Positions 22,327 to 30,951 are shown, numbered from the stretch's first letter. The stretch: DNA of 64,000 bases from Serpentinimonas barnesii (GCF_000696225.1 NZ_BAWN01000006.1:1-64000), one strand, 5' to 3'. The notes: generated from the sequence alone by a model not told the origin. Numbers and translations: made by a program.

Positions 22327-23508
22327 TTACCCGCGATGGTAGCGGGTGGGAACGAAGGGCAGGGCGCTCACCGTCATGGGCACCGGCTTGCCGCGCACCA
22401 CGGCGTGCAGAACGGTGCCTACGGCGGCGCATTCGGGGGCCACGTAGCCCATGGCGATGGGCTGGTTCAGGCTCGGGCTGAGCAGCCCGCTGCTCACCTG
22501 CCCAACCGGCGTGCCGCTGGGGCTTTGCAGCAGCGCCGGTTCGCGCACCGGCACGCGCTCGCTGGCAATCAGCCCCACGCGCTTGCGCGCCAGCGGCAGG
22601 CGGCCTTCGAGTTCGGCCAGCACGCGCTCGGCCGCCGGAAAGCCACCGGCGCGGGCACCGCCGCTGCGCCGCACTTTTTGTACCGCCCAGCCCAGTGCTG
22701 CTTCGGCCGGGGTGGTGCTGGGGTCGAGGTCTTGGCCATACAGGCACAGCCCGGCTTCGAGCCGCAGCGAGTTGCGCGCCCCCAAGCCGGCCGGCTTCAC
22801 TTCGGCTTGCGCCAGCAGCGCACGCGCAAAGGCTTCGGCCACGGGCGCGGGTAGCGAGATCTCAAAGCCGTCTTCGCCGCTGTAGCCGCTGCGCGTGAGG
22901 TACAGGTCGTGGCCCTGCCACGCCAGTGCCGCACCCTGCATAAAAATCAGCTTTTCAGCCCCCGGCAGCAGCCGCTGCAGCGCCACAGCGGCCAGCGGGC
23001 CTTGCAGCGCCAGCAGCGCCTGCTCGGGCAAGGGTTCAATCGTGCAGCGCGACCCGATGCGCTGCTGCAGGTGCGCCAGATCGGCCGCCTTGCAGGCCCC
23101 GTTGAGCACCAGCCCCAAGTGCGCGTCGCAGCGGACGAACATCAGGTCATCGATGATGCCGCCCGCGTCGTTGAGCAGCAGGCCGTAGCGCTGCTGGTTC
23201 AAACCCAGACCGAGCACGTCCATGGGCAGCAGGGTTTCGAGGGCGGCGGCGGCGTCGGGGCCGTGCAGGCGCACCTGCCCCATGTGCGAGACGTCGAACA
23301 AGGCGGCGCTGGCGCGGGTGTGCAGGTGCTCGGCCAGCAGGCCCTGGCCCGGCCCTTGGTACTGCACCGGCAACTCGTAGCCGGCAAAGGGCACCAAGCG
23401 CGCGCCCAGTTCTTGGTGCAGCGCGTGCAGCGGGGTGCGTTGCAGCGCCGGGGCGGGCGGGGTGGCAGCAGCGGCTGCGGGTTTTGAGTTGGGTTGAAGG
23501 GCGCTCAT
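22327..23508 (-). CDS. gcvT: Glycine cleavage system T protein (aminomethyltransferase)
   Basis: GcvT transfers the methylene group from aminomethyl-lipoyl GcvH to tetrahydrofolate and releases ammonia. The 393-residue protein shows the family blocks LVPFAGYELPVQY, FDVSHMGQ and GYSGEDGFEI. I place the start at the ATG at 23508, since the upstream frame has no similarity; the first 25 residues are Ala/Pro-rich. Only 76 bp separate this start from the terminator of the upstream gene, too short for the tandem glycine riboswitch that often controls gcv operons, so control must differ here. Confidence 0.95.
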   Translation of the reverse strand: MSALQPNSKPAAAAATPPAPALQRTPLHALHQELGARLVPFAGYELPVQYQGPGQGLLAEHLHTRASAALFDVSHMGQVRLHGPDAAAALETLLPMDVLGLGLNQQRYGLLLNDAGGIIDDLMFVRCDAHLGLVLNGACKAADLAHLQQRIGSRCTIEPLPEQALLALQGPLAAVALQRLLPGAEKLIFMQGAALAWQGHDLYLTRSGYSGEDGFEISLPAPVAEAFARALLAQAEVKPAGLGARNSLRLEAGLCLYGQDLDPSTTPAEAALGWAVQKVRRSGGARAGGFPAAERVLAELEGRLPLARKRVGLIASERVPVREPALLQSPSGTPVGQVSSGLLSPSLNQPIAMGYVAPECAAVGTVLHAVVRGKPVPMTVSALPFVPTRYHRG

Positions 23509-23584
23509 GGACGCAGACTGTAGCGCAGAAAACGGGCCCAAGCAGCGGGCCAAAAAATGGTCTGTTATCAAAAAAGACTGCCGT

Positions 23585-23615
23585 TAAAAAAGCCGCAACC
23601 CACAGGGGGTGCGGC
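23585..23615 (-). terminator. Rho-independent terminator after the 74-residue gene
   Basis: On the minus strand GCCGCACCC pairs with GGGTTGCGGC (one bulged base), followed by TTTTTT. It separates the small gene at 23684-23908 from the gcv operon. Confidence 0.75.
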
Positions 23616-23683
23616 CCGCATTCAGCAGCAAGCGCCGAATCGCAAAATCCGGCCCATGGCTGGAGCTTGCTTGTGAAGGTGCC

Positions 23684-23908
23684 TCAGTCGGCTTCGCCTT
23701 CAAGGTCGTCGGCCTCATCGACGATGGCCTGGGCCGCGAGGAAGTATTTGTTGGTGGCCAGATCGCGCACGGTCTTGATGCCAAAAGCCGCTTCCAGCTT
23801 TTGGGCGTCGGCAGCCGAGACGCCATGCAGCGCATCGACCGGGGCGTCGGCCACTTCGGCCAAGGGCAGGCCTTTGTAGGCCTTGTCCAAAACTTTAGAG
23901 AAATCCAT
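23684..23908 (-). CDS. Conserved 74-residue protein, helix-hairpin-helix-like, unknown function
   Basis: I do not recognise a characterised family. The 74-residue soluble protein begins MDFSKVLDKAYKGLPL and has a central block DALHGVSAADAQKLEAAFGI followed by TVRDLATNKYF, which looks like a helix-hairpin-helix fold of the kind that contacts DNA or protein. The tail is acidic (DEADDLEGEAD). The ATG at 23908 has a purine-rich ribosome site (CAGGAGC) and is preferred over an upstream ATG at 23986. It lies downstream of the ETF:ubiquinone oxidoreductase gene and has its own terminator. Confidence 0.7.
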   Translation of the reverse strand: MDFSKVLDKAYKGLPLAEVADAPVDALHGVSAADAQKLEAAFGIKTVRDLATNKYFLAAQAIVDEADDLEGEAD

Positions 23909-24029
23909 GCTTGCTCCTGAGGGTTGAAAAACAATGAGGGGGTTGACCGATTGCGCCGGGGTTGGGTTCCCCAAGGGGCGCTCCAACCCAAGCTGTTGCG
24001 TACCCTAACACAGGATTTTTACGCCCTTA

Positions 24030-25718
24030 TCACATCCCCGCGTAATTTGGTCCGCCGCCGCCCTCGGGCGTGACCCAGACGATGTTTTGCGTCGGGTCTT
24101 TGATGTCGCAGGTCTTGCAGTGCACGCAGTTTTGGGCGTTGATCTGCAGCCGCTGGCCGCCGCCCTCGGCATCGACAAACTCATACACCCCGGCCGGGCA
24201 GTAGCGGCTCTCGGGCCCGGCGTAGCGCGCCAGGTTGGTCTGCACCGGCACGCTGGCGTCGCGCAGCGTCAGGTGCGCGGGCTGGTGCTCGTTGTGGTTG
24301 GTGTTGCTCACAAACACGCTGGAGAGGCGGTCGAAAGTGAGCTTGCCGTCGGGCTTGGGGTAGTCGATGCGCGCGCACTCGGCCGCCGGGCGCAAATAAC
24401 CGTGGTCGGGGGCATGGCGGTGCAGCGTCCAGGGCGGGCGCTTGAGGCCGATTTTGGGCAGCAGCCAGTGCTCGACGCCGGTCATGAGCGCGCCCACGGT
24501 GTTGCCTTTTTTGAACCAGCTTTTGAAGTTGCGCGATTCATCCAGTTCTTGGTGGAGCCAGCTTTGCTCAAAGGCGGCCGGGTAGGCGCTCAGTTCGTCG
24601 CCGCTGCGGCCAGCCTGCACGGCCTCAAAGGCGGCCTCGGCGCACAACATGCCGGTTTTGAGGGCGGCGTGGCTGCCCTTGATGCGCGCCGTGTTCAGGT
24701 ACCCCGCTTCACAGCCCACCAAGGCACCGCCGGGAAACACCGTTTTGGGCAGGCTCAGCAGGCCACCGGCAGTGATGGCGCGCGCGCCGTAGCCGATGCG
24801 CTTGCCGCCCTGGATGTGGGCGCAGATGCTGGGATGGGTTTTCCAGCGCTGCATTTCCTCGAAGGGGCTCAGCCACGGGTTGGCGTAATCGAGCCCCACC
24901 ACGAAGCCCAGCGTGACCCTGTTGCCCTCTAGGTGGTACAAAAATCCGCCGCCATAGGTGCGGCTGTCGAGCGGCCAGCCGGCGGTGTGCACCACCAGGC
25001 CCGGTTTGGCCTGCGCGGGCGGGATTTCCCACAGCTCTTTGATGCCGATGCCGTAGGTTTGCGGGTCTTTGCCGGCGTCGAGCCCAAAGCGCTCGATCAA
25101 CTGCTTGCCCAGGTGGCCGCGCGCACCTTCGGCAAACACGGTGTATTTGGCGTGCAGCTCCATGCCCAACTGGAAGTCTGGCCCCGGCTGCCCGTCTTTG
25201 CCCAGCCCCAGGTGGCCGGTGGCCACGCCCTTGACCGCGCCGGATTCGTGGTACAGCACCTCGGCGGCGGCAAAGCCGGGGAAAATCTCCACGCCCAGCG
25301 CCTCGGCCTGCTCGGCCAGCCACTTGCACACCGCCCCGAGGCTGATCACATAACAGCCTTGGTTGTGAAAATTGCGCGGCACCAGCCAGTCCGGCGTGCG
25401 CGTGGCTGATTTTTCCTTCAGGAATAGCACATCGTCGCCGCTCACAGGCTGGTGCAGCGGGGCGCCGCGCTCTTTCCAGTCGGGCAGCAGCTCGTTTAGG
25501 GCGCGCGGGTCCATCACCGCGCCCGACAAAATGTGCGCGCCGGGCTCGGAGCCCTTTTCCAGCACGCACACGCTCAGATCGGCCCCCTTTTCGGCTGCCA
25601 GTTGCTTGAGGCGGATGGCGCAGGCCAGCCCGGCTGGGCCGCCGCCGACGACGACCACGTCGTATTCCATGGCTTCGCGGGGGCCGTGTTGCTCCAATAG
25701 CGCTGAGGGAGTTTTCAT
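24030..25718 (-). CDS. etfD: Electron transfer flavoprotein:ubiquinone oxidoreductase
   Basis: The enzyme passes electrons from reduced ETF, fed by acyl-CoA dehydrogenases, into the ubiquinone pool at the inner membrane. The 562-residue protein has an N-terminal FAD motif VVVGGGPAGLACAIRL (about residues 20-35), a GxGxKE-containing membrane-proximal region, and a C-terminal 4Fe-4S ferredoxin domain with CVHCKTCDIKDP. The ATG at 25718 is chosen, as the frame upstream lacks similarity. etfAB are not in the window, but glutaryl-CoA dehydrogenase at 50807-51991 would deliver electrons to this system. Confidence 0.95.
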   Translation of the reverse strand: MKTPSALLEQHGPREAMEYDVVVVGGGPAGLACAIRLKQLAAEKGADLSVCVLEKGSEPGAHILSGAVMDPRALNELLPDWKERGAPLHQPVSGDDVLFLKEKSATRTPDWLVPRNFHNQGCYVISLGAVCKWLAEQAEALGVEIFPGFAAAEVLYHESGAVKGVATGHLGLGKDGQPGPDFQLGMELHAKYTVFAEGARGHLGKQLIERFGLDAGKDPQTYGIGIKELWEIPPAQAKPGLVVHTAGWPLDSRTYGGGFLYHLEGNRVTLGFVVGLDYANPWLSPFEEMQRWKTHPSICAHIQGGKRIGYGARAITAGGLLSLPKTVFPGGALVGCEAGYLNTARIKGSHAALKTGMLCAEAAFEAVQAGRSGDELSAYPAAFEQSWLHQELDESRNFKSWFKKGNTVGALMTGVEHWLLPKIGLKRPPWTLHRHAPDHGYLRPAAECARIDYPKPDGKLTFDRLSSVFVSNTNHNEHQPAHLTLRDASVPVQTNLARYAGPESRYCPAGVYEFVDAEGGGQRLQINAQNCVHCKTCDIKDPTQNIVWVTPEGGGGPNYAGM

Positions 25719-25895
25719 GGGTGGATTGGACTGAGGGAGTGCGGGTGGGCTGGTCTCGAAACTTACGCTGAGCTTTCGCTCTGGCGGCCAATTGTAGGCC
25801 AGCGCTTGTCGACGCCACACAGCCCATGCCGCACACGTGCCACGCCTGCGGCACCGTGCCAGGCGGATGCCGATCGCCAGTCCTGCAGCCGCAGC

Positions 25896-26114
25896 CTACT
25901 TGATGCGCGCCAACACCAGCAATCCACCCACCACAATCGCCCCGATGCTGGCCCAAATGGGAATGTTCACGGTCTGCTTGTCTTGCACCGTCAGTCCGAT
26001 CGGCCCCAGCACGGCCTGATGCGTCTCTTGGGTGTAGGTGAAGCCGCCATACAGCAGGCCGAGGGCACCCGCCACGATCAAGGCGAAACCCAGTATTTTG
26101 ATTGCATTAATCAT
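25896..26114 (-). CDS. Small two-segment membrane protein (DUF3185-like)
   Basis: The 72-residue protein has two hydrophobic helices, about residues 6-25 and 50-69, separated by a polar loop TYTQETHQAVLGPIGLTVQDKQTVNIPIW written here only in part as its TYTQETHQAVLGP start. It looks like the small stress-associated inner-membrane proteins annotated DUF3185, but I am not certain of the family. It sits in a row of very small envelope genes downstream of a Crp/Fnr regulator. Function unknown. Confidence 0.65.
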   Translation of the reverse strand: MINAIKILGFALIVAGALGLLYGGFTYTQETHQAVLGPIGLTVQDKQTVNIPIWASIGAIVVGGLLVLARIK

Positions 26115-26221
26115 TTTTCACCTATTGAAGCAGGATGCATGGGGCCCGCGTTGGCACGCGCACCCAGTGCGGCTCACCCCGATCCGGCTGCGCCTCTGAG
26201 CACAGCACGGGTGGAGAGTGG

Positions 26222-26368
26222 TTAAAGGCGGCGACCCTGGATCACGCGCAGCAGGATCACGATGATCGCGATCACCAGCAGGAGGTGGATCAGGCCGCCC
26301 AAGGTGTGCGCGGTTACCAGGCCCAGCAGCCAGAGGATGCCCAAAACGATTGCAATGGTGTACAACAT
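26222..26368 (-). CDS. lmo0937-family small membrane protein (DUF5670)
   Basis: A 48-codon frame begins MLYTIAIVLGILWLLGL and ends LLRVIQGRRL. The pattern of an N-terminal hydrophobic helix, the TLGGLIHLLLVIAII second helix and the terminal QGRR is characteristic of the lmo0937/DUF5670 family, small inner-membrane proteins often near stress genes. The gene is too short for standard length cut-offs. CTTAAGGAACGCGAC before the ATG supplies a plausible AAGGA ribosome site. Its function is unknown. Confidence 0.8.
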   Translation of the reverse strand: MLYTIAIVLGILWLLGLVTAHTLGGLIHLLLVIAIIVILLRVIQGRRL

Positions 26369-26470
26369 GTCGCGTTCCTTAAGCTTGTCGTTGGAGCGCC
26401 AGGCGCTCGGATGGTCGCGGTGCCTGCCGGCCTTGCATCGCCGTCTTGGCGTGGTGCGCAGCGGCCAACA

Positions 26471-26686
26471 TCATCTCCCCACTTCGTGGCCGATGACGCC
26501 GCCGACCGCTGCGCCACCCACGGTGCCGAGTGGGCTACCGCCCGTCAGGATGGCGCCGCCGATCGCACCCGCCCCGGCACCGATGACGGTGCTTCTTTCT
26601 TGCGACGACAGGCCGGTGCAACCGCTCAAGCCCAGCAGCAGGGTGGTGGCGGCCGTGGCGATGGCAAATTTTTGTAGGATTTTCAT
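26471..26686 (-). CDS. Small glycine-zipper lipoprotein (OsmB-like)
   Basis: The 71-residue precursor has a lipoprotein signal ending in LLLGLSGC, with the acylated cysteine at residue 23. A short polar segment follows, then a glycine-zipper helix pair (GAGAGAIGGAI and GTVGGAAVGGVIG), as in the osmotically inducible OsmB. It probably sits in the outer membrane. The ATG at 26686 is preceded by AAGGAATCCTC. Its location beside a Crp/Fnr regulator and other miniature envelope genes suggests an envelope-stress set. Confidence 0.8.
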   Translation of the reverse strand: MKILQKFAIATAATTLLLGLSGCTGLSSQERSTVIGAGAGAIGGAILTGGSPLGTVGGAAVGGVIGHEVGR

Positions 26687-26853
26687 GAGGATTCCTTGAT
26701 GAGGCAAACGCGGATCGGGCCAAAGGCAGGGCGCCTGAGCAAGATGCAGAGGGTGCCTGCATGCTGGTTCCGATGCACCAAGAATAGGGCCGGCCCGCAT
26801 GGCTGTCTGTCTGCTGGCGCACATAGGCTGCGTGCAGGTGGCGCCGCACGGCG

Positions 26854-27609
26854 TTATTTCGATGCGGCGTCTGTTGGGGTGTCGTTGCCATCCTGCCGGT
26901 AGCGCACATCGCACAGCAGGCGCTCGAGTTCGGTCTTCACCACGGCATAGCACTCGCAGGCGCGGGCCTCCAGCCCGGCACGGTCCTGCACCGCAATGTG
27001 CCCGCGGCGGTAGCTGATCACGCCCGCACGCTGTAGCCGGCCAGCCGCCTCGGTGATGCCTTCGCGGCGCACGCCCAGCATGTGGGCGATCAGCTCTTGC
27101 GTCATAAGCAACTGGTTCGACGGCAGGCGGTCGAGCGTCAGCAGCAGCCAGCGGCACAGTTGCTGCTCCACCGAGTGGTGGCGCGTGCAGACCGTGGTTT
27201 GTGCCATTTGCGTCATCAGCGCCTGGGTGTAGCGCAGCAGCAAGCGCTGGAACAGGCCGGCGCGCTTGAATTCCTGCCGCAGCGTGGCAGACGCCATGCG
27301 GTAGGCCTGGCCCGCAGTCTGCACCACGGCCGAGCTGGACGTGGTGTCGCCACCCATGAACAGCGAGACGCCAACCACGCCTTCATTGCCCACGCCGGCC
27401 GATTCGGCCGAGGCGCCGGATGCCATCACGTAGTGCAGCGAGACAATGGCGCTGGTCGGAAAGTAGGCGTGTTGGAGTTGGCTGCCGGGTTGGTAGAGCG
27501 TGTCGCCGACTGCCAGCTCGACCCGTTCCAGATGCGCCAGCAGGGGCTCAAATTCTGCCGCAGGAAGGGCGGCGAGCAAGTGGTTCTGGCTGGGGTGCGA
27601 CGTTGTCAT
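26854..27609 (-). CDS. Crp/Fnr-family transcriptional regulator
   Basis: The 251-residue protein has an N-terminal cyclic-nucleotide-binding-like beta-roll (about residues 15-140) and a C-terminal winged helix-turn-helix (MTQELIAHMLGVRREGITEAAGRL, shown here by its ends MTQELIAH and TEAAGRL, about 185-215). It lacks the N-terminal cysteine cluster of oxygen-sensing FNR and the usual cAMP pocket arginine-serine pair, so its ligand is unknown. This subgroup is common in Burkholderiales beside small stress genes. The ATG at 27609 follows the terminator of the peroxidase gene, so it has its own promoter. Confidence 0.85.
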   Translation of the reverse strand: MTTSHPSQNHLLAALPAAEFEPLLAHLERVELAVGDTLYQPGSQLQHAYFPTSAIVSLHYVMASGASAESAGVGNEGVVGVSLFMGGDTTSSSAVVQTAGQAYRMASATLRQEFKRAGLFQRLLLRYTQALMTQMAQTTVCTRHHSVEQQLCRWLLLTLDRLPSNQLLMTQELIAHMLGVRREGITEAAGRLQRAGVISYRRGHIAVQDRAGLEARACECYAVVKTELERLLCDVRYRQDGNDTPTDAASK

Positions 27610-27651
27610 GGGGGCAGGCGCAACTTTATACGAAATGCGGCCTGCCCCATG

Positions 27652-27684
27652 AAAAAAGCCACCGCAAGGGGCTGCGGTGGCTTT
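27652..27684 (-). terminator. Rho-independent terminator after the cytochrome c peroxidase gene
   Basis: AAAGCCACCGCA (27655-27666) pairs perfectly with TGCGGTGGCTTT (27673-27684) across 6 nt, and on the minus strand the stem ends in six T. It isolates the peroxidase gene from the Crp/Fnr gene. Confidence 0.85.
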
Positions 27685-27729
27685 GCAAGTGGCCTGCACA
27701 CCCAGTGGGTGCGCACGGCCAGCCTCAAC

Positions 27730-28878
27730 TCAGTTGAAGGGGTTGGGCCGCGGGGTGCGGTCCGACGATGGCGGCAGATGCGGAATGGTGAAGGTGGGTT
27801 GGTCGCCGGTCAGGGTTTTCAGGAAGGCCACGATCTGCGCGTTTTCTTGGTCGCTAAAGCGCCGCCCGAGTTGCAGCCGCCCCATCACATCGACGGCTTG
27901 CGTCAGGGTGTTGGCGGCACCGTCGTGGAAGTAGGGGTAGGTCATGTCCACGTTGCGCAGCGTCGGCACCTTGAAGTTGAAGCGGTCGGCGTCTTTGCCG
28001 GTGACGGCGGCGCGGCCCACCGCGCTGGCACCGGCCAGGCTGTGGTAGGGCTCGACCACGCCCATTTTCTGGAAGGCGTTGCCGCCCAAGTTCACGCCGT
28101 TGTGGCAGGCCATGCAACCGGCTTGGTTGAACAGGCGGTAGCCGGCCAGCTCGTTGGCGTTGAGCGCGGTGGTGTCGCCCTGCAGCCAGCGGTCAAAGCG
28201 CGAGTTGGGCGTGAGCAGGGTTTTTTGGAACTCGGCCAAGGTGGCGGTGACCTGGTCCATGGTGATGCGCTCTTGCCCGAACACCAGCCGGAATTGGCGC
28301 ACGTACTCGGGGATCGACTCCAGCATGTCGATGGCCAGCTCGTGGGTGAACGCCATTTCGGCCGGGTTGGCGATCGGGCCACCGGCTTGGGCCTGCAGGT
28401 TGGCGGCGCGGCCGTCCCAGAACTGCGCGATGTTGAGCGCGGCGTTGAACACGGTGGGCGAGTTCAGCGTGCCGGCTTGCCAGCGGTCGCCGATGGAGAC
28501 GCGCAGGTTGTCGGAGCCGCCGCGGCTGACGTTGTGGCAGGAGTTGCAGGAGATGAAGCCCGAGCGCGACAGGCGCGGCTCGAAGAACATCATCTTGCCC
28601 AAGTTGGCCTTGCCGATGTTAATGCTCTGTGGAGGGGTGATCGGGGCAAAGAGGTGGCGAAACGGGTCGTCCGCTCCCGCCGGCGCGGGCGGAATGGGGG
28701 GCACTGCCGCCCGAGTGGCCGCAGGGGCCGCAGCCGGGGCGGCGCCGCGCGCGGCCGCAGCGGCAGGGGCTGCAGTGGGGGTGGCGGCGGGCCCGCTGCG
28801 CGCTGGCGCAGGGGACGAGGCAACGGCATAGCCTGCAGCGGCAAGCGCTACGGCAGCGGCGATGGCTTTGATCTTCAT
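27730..28878 (-). CDS. ccpA: Di-haem cytochrome c peroxidase (MauG/CcpA family)
   Basis: The periplasmic enzyme reduces hydrogen peroxide with electrons from small cytochromes. The 382-residue precursor has a signal peptide (about 1-22), an Ala/Pro-rich linker to about residue 68, and two covalent haem sites, C111NSCH and C255MACH. The region between them and the RFNFKVPTLRNVDMTYPYFHDG block match bacterial CcpA. The ATG at 28878 has AAGGAGA upstream and is preferred to the ATG 30 bp earlier. An FNR-type site at 28948-28961 with a properly placed -10 predicts induction under low oxygen. Confidence 0.92.
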   Translation of the reverse strand: MKIKAIAAAVALAAAGYAVASSPAPARSGPAATPTAAPAAAAARGAAPAAAPAATRAAVPPIPPAPAGADDPFRHLFAPITPPQSINIGKANLGKMMFFEPRLSRSGFISCNSCHNVSRGGSDNLRVSIGDRWQAGTLNSPTVFNAALNIAQFWDGRAANLQAQAGGPIANPAEMAFTHELAIDMLESIPEYVRQFRLVFGQERITMDQVTATLAEFQKTLLTPNSRFDRWLQGDTTALNANELAGYRLFNQAGCMACHNGVNLGGNAFQKMGVVEPYHSLAGASAVGRAAVTGKDADRFNFKVPTLRNVDMTYPYFHDGAANTLTQAVDVMGRLQLGRRFSDQENAQIVAFLKTLTGDQPTFTIPHLPPSSDRTPRPNPFN

Positions 28879-28888
28879 GGAGCACTCT

Positions 28889-28936
28889 CCTTCGGGGTTG
28901 GTAAACATTTGTTACATCCAATGTAAACCCCGAAGG
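28889..28936 (-). repeat. Inverted repeat overlapping the ccpA ribosome-binding site
   Basis: CCTTCGGGGTT (28889-28899) and AACCCCGAAGG (28926-28936) are perfect inverted repeats, with a weaker ACATT/AATGT pair inside. The arm nearest the gene contains the first bases of its Shine-Dalgarno sequence. If transcribed whole it would fold over the ribosome site; if transcription starts near 28913, only one arm is in the RNA and the repeat is more likely an operator. Confidence 0.55.
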
Positions 28937-28961
28937 AACCAAAAACATTGACCTAGATCAA
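28920..28961 (-). promoter_or_regulatory. FNR-type promoter of ccpA
   Basis: TTGACCTAGATCAA at 28948-28961 matches the FNR consensus TTGAT-N4-ATCAA at 9 of 10 defined bases. On the minus strand TACATT at 28925-28920 is a good -10; the start point it implies, near 28913, puts the FNR site at about -41.5, the class II activation position. The spacing agreement makes this stronger than either motif alone. Confidence 0.7.
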
Positions 28962-28993
28962 GGCGGCCGCCGAATTGGGCCGGGTACAACAGC

Positions 28994-29986
28994 TCAATCA
29001 GGGTTGAGCAGCACCAGTTTGCCCATGACCTGGCGCCGGCCCATCAGCGCCAGCGCCTGCGGCAGTTCGCTCATGGGCAGGGTGCGGTCGATGACCGGCT
29101 TGATCCGGCCTTGCGCCATCCACTGCACCAGGGTTTGCAGCATGGCGGCGTTGGCTTGGGGTTCGCGTTTGGCGTACTCGCCCCAGAACACGCCCACCAC
29201 CGAAGCCCCTTTGAGCAGCGGCAGGTTCAGCGGCAGGCTCGGAATCGGGCCAGCGGCAAAGCCGATCACCAGGTAGCGGCCACGCCAAGCGATCGAGCGC
29301 AGCGCCGGTTCGGCCAGATCGCCCCCGACCGGGTCGTAAATCACGTCGGGCCCTCGGCCGCCGCAGGCGGCTTTGATGGCCTCGCGCAAGCTGCCCTCGG
29401 GTCGGTGCACGCTGTAGTCGATGGTCTGGTGCGCCCCCACTTGCTGGCACAGGGCACACTTTTCGGCACTGGAGGCGGCGGCCACTACCGTGGCACCGGC
29501 TTGGCGAGCGATTTGTATGGCCGCCGTGCCCACCCCGCCCGCTGCCCCCAGCACCAGCACCGTTTCGCCGGCCTGCAGGGCAGCCCGGTCGAGCAGGGCG
29601 TGGTAGGAGGTGGCGTAGGTCATGATGAAGGCGGCGGCGTCGCTCAGGGCCAAGCCGGGGGGCAGTGGCAGGCACAGCGCCGCCGGGGCCAGCGTGTGGG
29701 TGGCAAAGCCGCCGGTGCCGCTCAGGCAGGCCACTGCCTGACCCACTTGCAGGTGCGTCACCCCCGCACCCACGGCGCGCACGATGCCGGCGTACTCGGC
29801 CCCCGGCACAAAGGGCGGGGTGGGTTTGAGCTGGTATTTGTTCTGGACGATCAGCAGGTCGGGGAAGTTCAGGCTGGCGGCCCGAATTTCGATCAGCACC
29901 TGCCCGGCTTGCGCTTGCGGGGTGGGCTGCTCTTGCCAGCGCAGGGCGTCGATGCCGGTCGGGTTCTCGCAAATCCAGGCGTGCAT
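28994..29986 (-). CDS. NADPH:quinone oxidoreductase, zinc-independent MDR family
   Basis: The 330-residue protein is a medium-chain reductase of the quinone oxidoreductase type. It has an N-terminal GroES-like domain (about 1-125) and a Rossmann domain with the NADPH motif VLVLGAAGGVGTAAIQIA near residue 145-160. The catalytic zinc ligands of alcohol dehydrogenases are absent. The ATG at 29986 is preceded by GAGGAGACG, a strong ribosome site. The physiological substrate is unknown; enoyl reductases share this fold. Confidence 0.85.
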   Translation of the reverse strand: MHAWICENPTGIDALRWQEQPTPQAQAGQVLIEIRAASLNFPDLLIVQNKYQLKPTPPFVPGAEYAGIVRAVGAGVTHLQVGQAVACLSGTGGFATHTLAPAALCLPLPPGLALSDAAAFIMTYATSYHALLDRAALQAGETVLVLGAAGGVGTAAIQIARQAGATVVAAASSAEKCALCQQVGAHQTIDYSVHRPEGSLREAIKAACGGRGPDVIYDPVGGDLAEPALRSIAWRGRYLVIGFAAGPIPSLPLNLPLLKGASVVGVFWGEYAKREPQANAAMLQTLVQWMAQGRIKPVIDRTLPMSELPQALALMGRRQVMGKLVLLNPD

Positions 29987-30087
29987 GCTCGTCTCCTCAA
30001 GGGGTTGGGGTGCGGTCATCATAGGTTTGGCGGCGCGCAGGCAGCGGGCCGCGCTGTCTCGGCAGCGACGGCCTACAATCCTGCGCA

Positions 30088-30951
30088 ATGAAGATCCTTT
30101 TGTCCAACGACGACGGTTATCAGGCGGCGGGCATCGTGGCCCTGTACGAGGCCCTGCGCGAGGTTGCCAGTGTCGAGGTGGTGGCGCCCGAGCACAACAA
30201 CAGCGCCAAGTCGAACGCGCTCACCTTGCACTCGCCGCTCTACGTGCACACGGCCCCCAACGGCTTTCGCTACGTCAACGGCACCCCGGCCGACTGCGTG
30301 CACATTGCGCTTACTGGGCTGCTGGGCTACACGCCCGATCTGGTGGTGTCGGGCATCAACAACGGCGCCAACATGGGCGACGACACGATCTACTCCGGCA
30401 CCGTCGGGGCGGCCATGGAGGGCTATTTGTTTGGCATCCCGGCCATTGCCTTTTCGCAAACCGAAAAGGGCTGGCGGCACCTGGACGCGGCGGCCGCCAA
30501 GGCGCAGGAGCTGGTGCGGCACCTGCTGCCCTCGGTGCAAGCCGCAGCGCAGCCGCGCACGGCCGAGCACCCACACCCGGCCGAGCCGTGGCTGCTCAAC
30601 GTCAACGTGCCCTGCCTGCCTTTGAACGCCTTGCGCGGCTTCAAGGTGGTGCGGCTGGGGCGGCGCCACGCGGCCGAGCGCGTGATCACCCAAGTCAACC
30701 CACGCGGCGACACCATGTACTGGATCGGCAGCGCCGGCCCGGCCAAGGACGATTCCGAAGGCACCGATTTTCATGCCGCCGAGCACGGTTTTGTTGCCGT
30801 GACACCGCTGCAGGTGGATTTGACCGACCACGCACGCCTGGCCTACTGGGGCCAGTCGGTGGCGCAGTGGTCGCGCGCCCCCCGCCCGCAGGCCTCTGAG
30901 GCCCAGCCGGAGGCGGTGCCCGGACCCCCAGCGGAGCCCGCCCAGCCATGA
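30088..30951 (+). CDS. surE: 5'/3'-nucleotidase SurE
   Basis: SurE dephosphorylates nucleoside monophosphates and short polyphosphate in stationary phase. The 287-residue protein begins [16 protein letters not shown], with metal ligands Asp8 and Asp9, and carries [23 protein letters not shown], shown here by [12 protein letters not shown]. The C-terminus has a Pro/Ala-rich tail of about 25 residues beyond the E. coli length. TACAAT at 30074-30079 lies so close to the ATG that the mRNA may be leaderless. It overlaps pcm by ATGA and heads a surE-pcm-nlpD-rlmD run. Confidence 0.95.
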   Translation: MKILLSNDDGYQAAGIVALYEALREVASVEVVAPEHNNSAKSNALTLHSPLYVHTAPNGFRYVNGTPADCVHIALTGLLGYTPDLVVSGINNGANMGDDTIYSGTVGAAMEGYLFGIPAIAFSQTEKGWRHLDAAAAKAQELVRHLLPSVQAAAQPRTAEHPHPAEPWLLNVNVPCLPLNALRGFKVVRLGRRHAAERVITQVNPRGDTMYWIGSAGPAKDDSEGTDFHAAEHGFVAVTPLQVDLTDHARLAYWGQSVAQWSRAPRPQASEAQPEAVPGPPAEPAQP

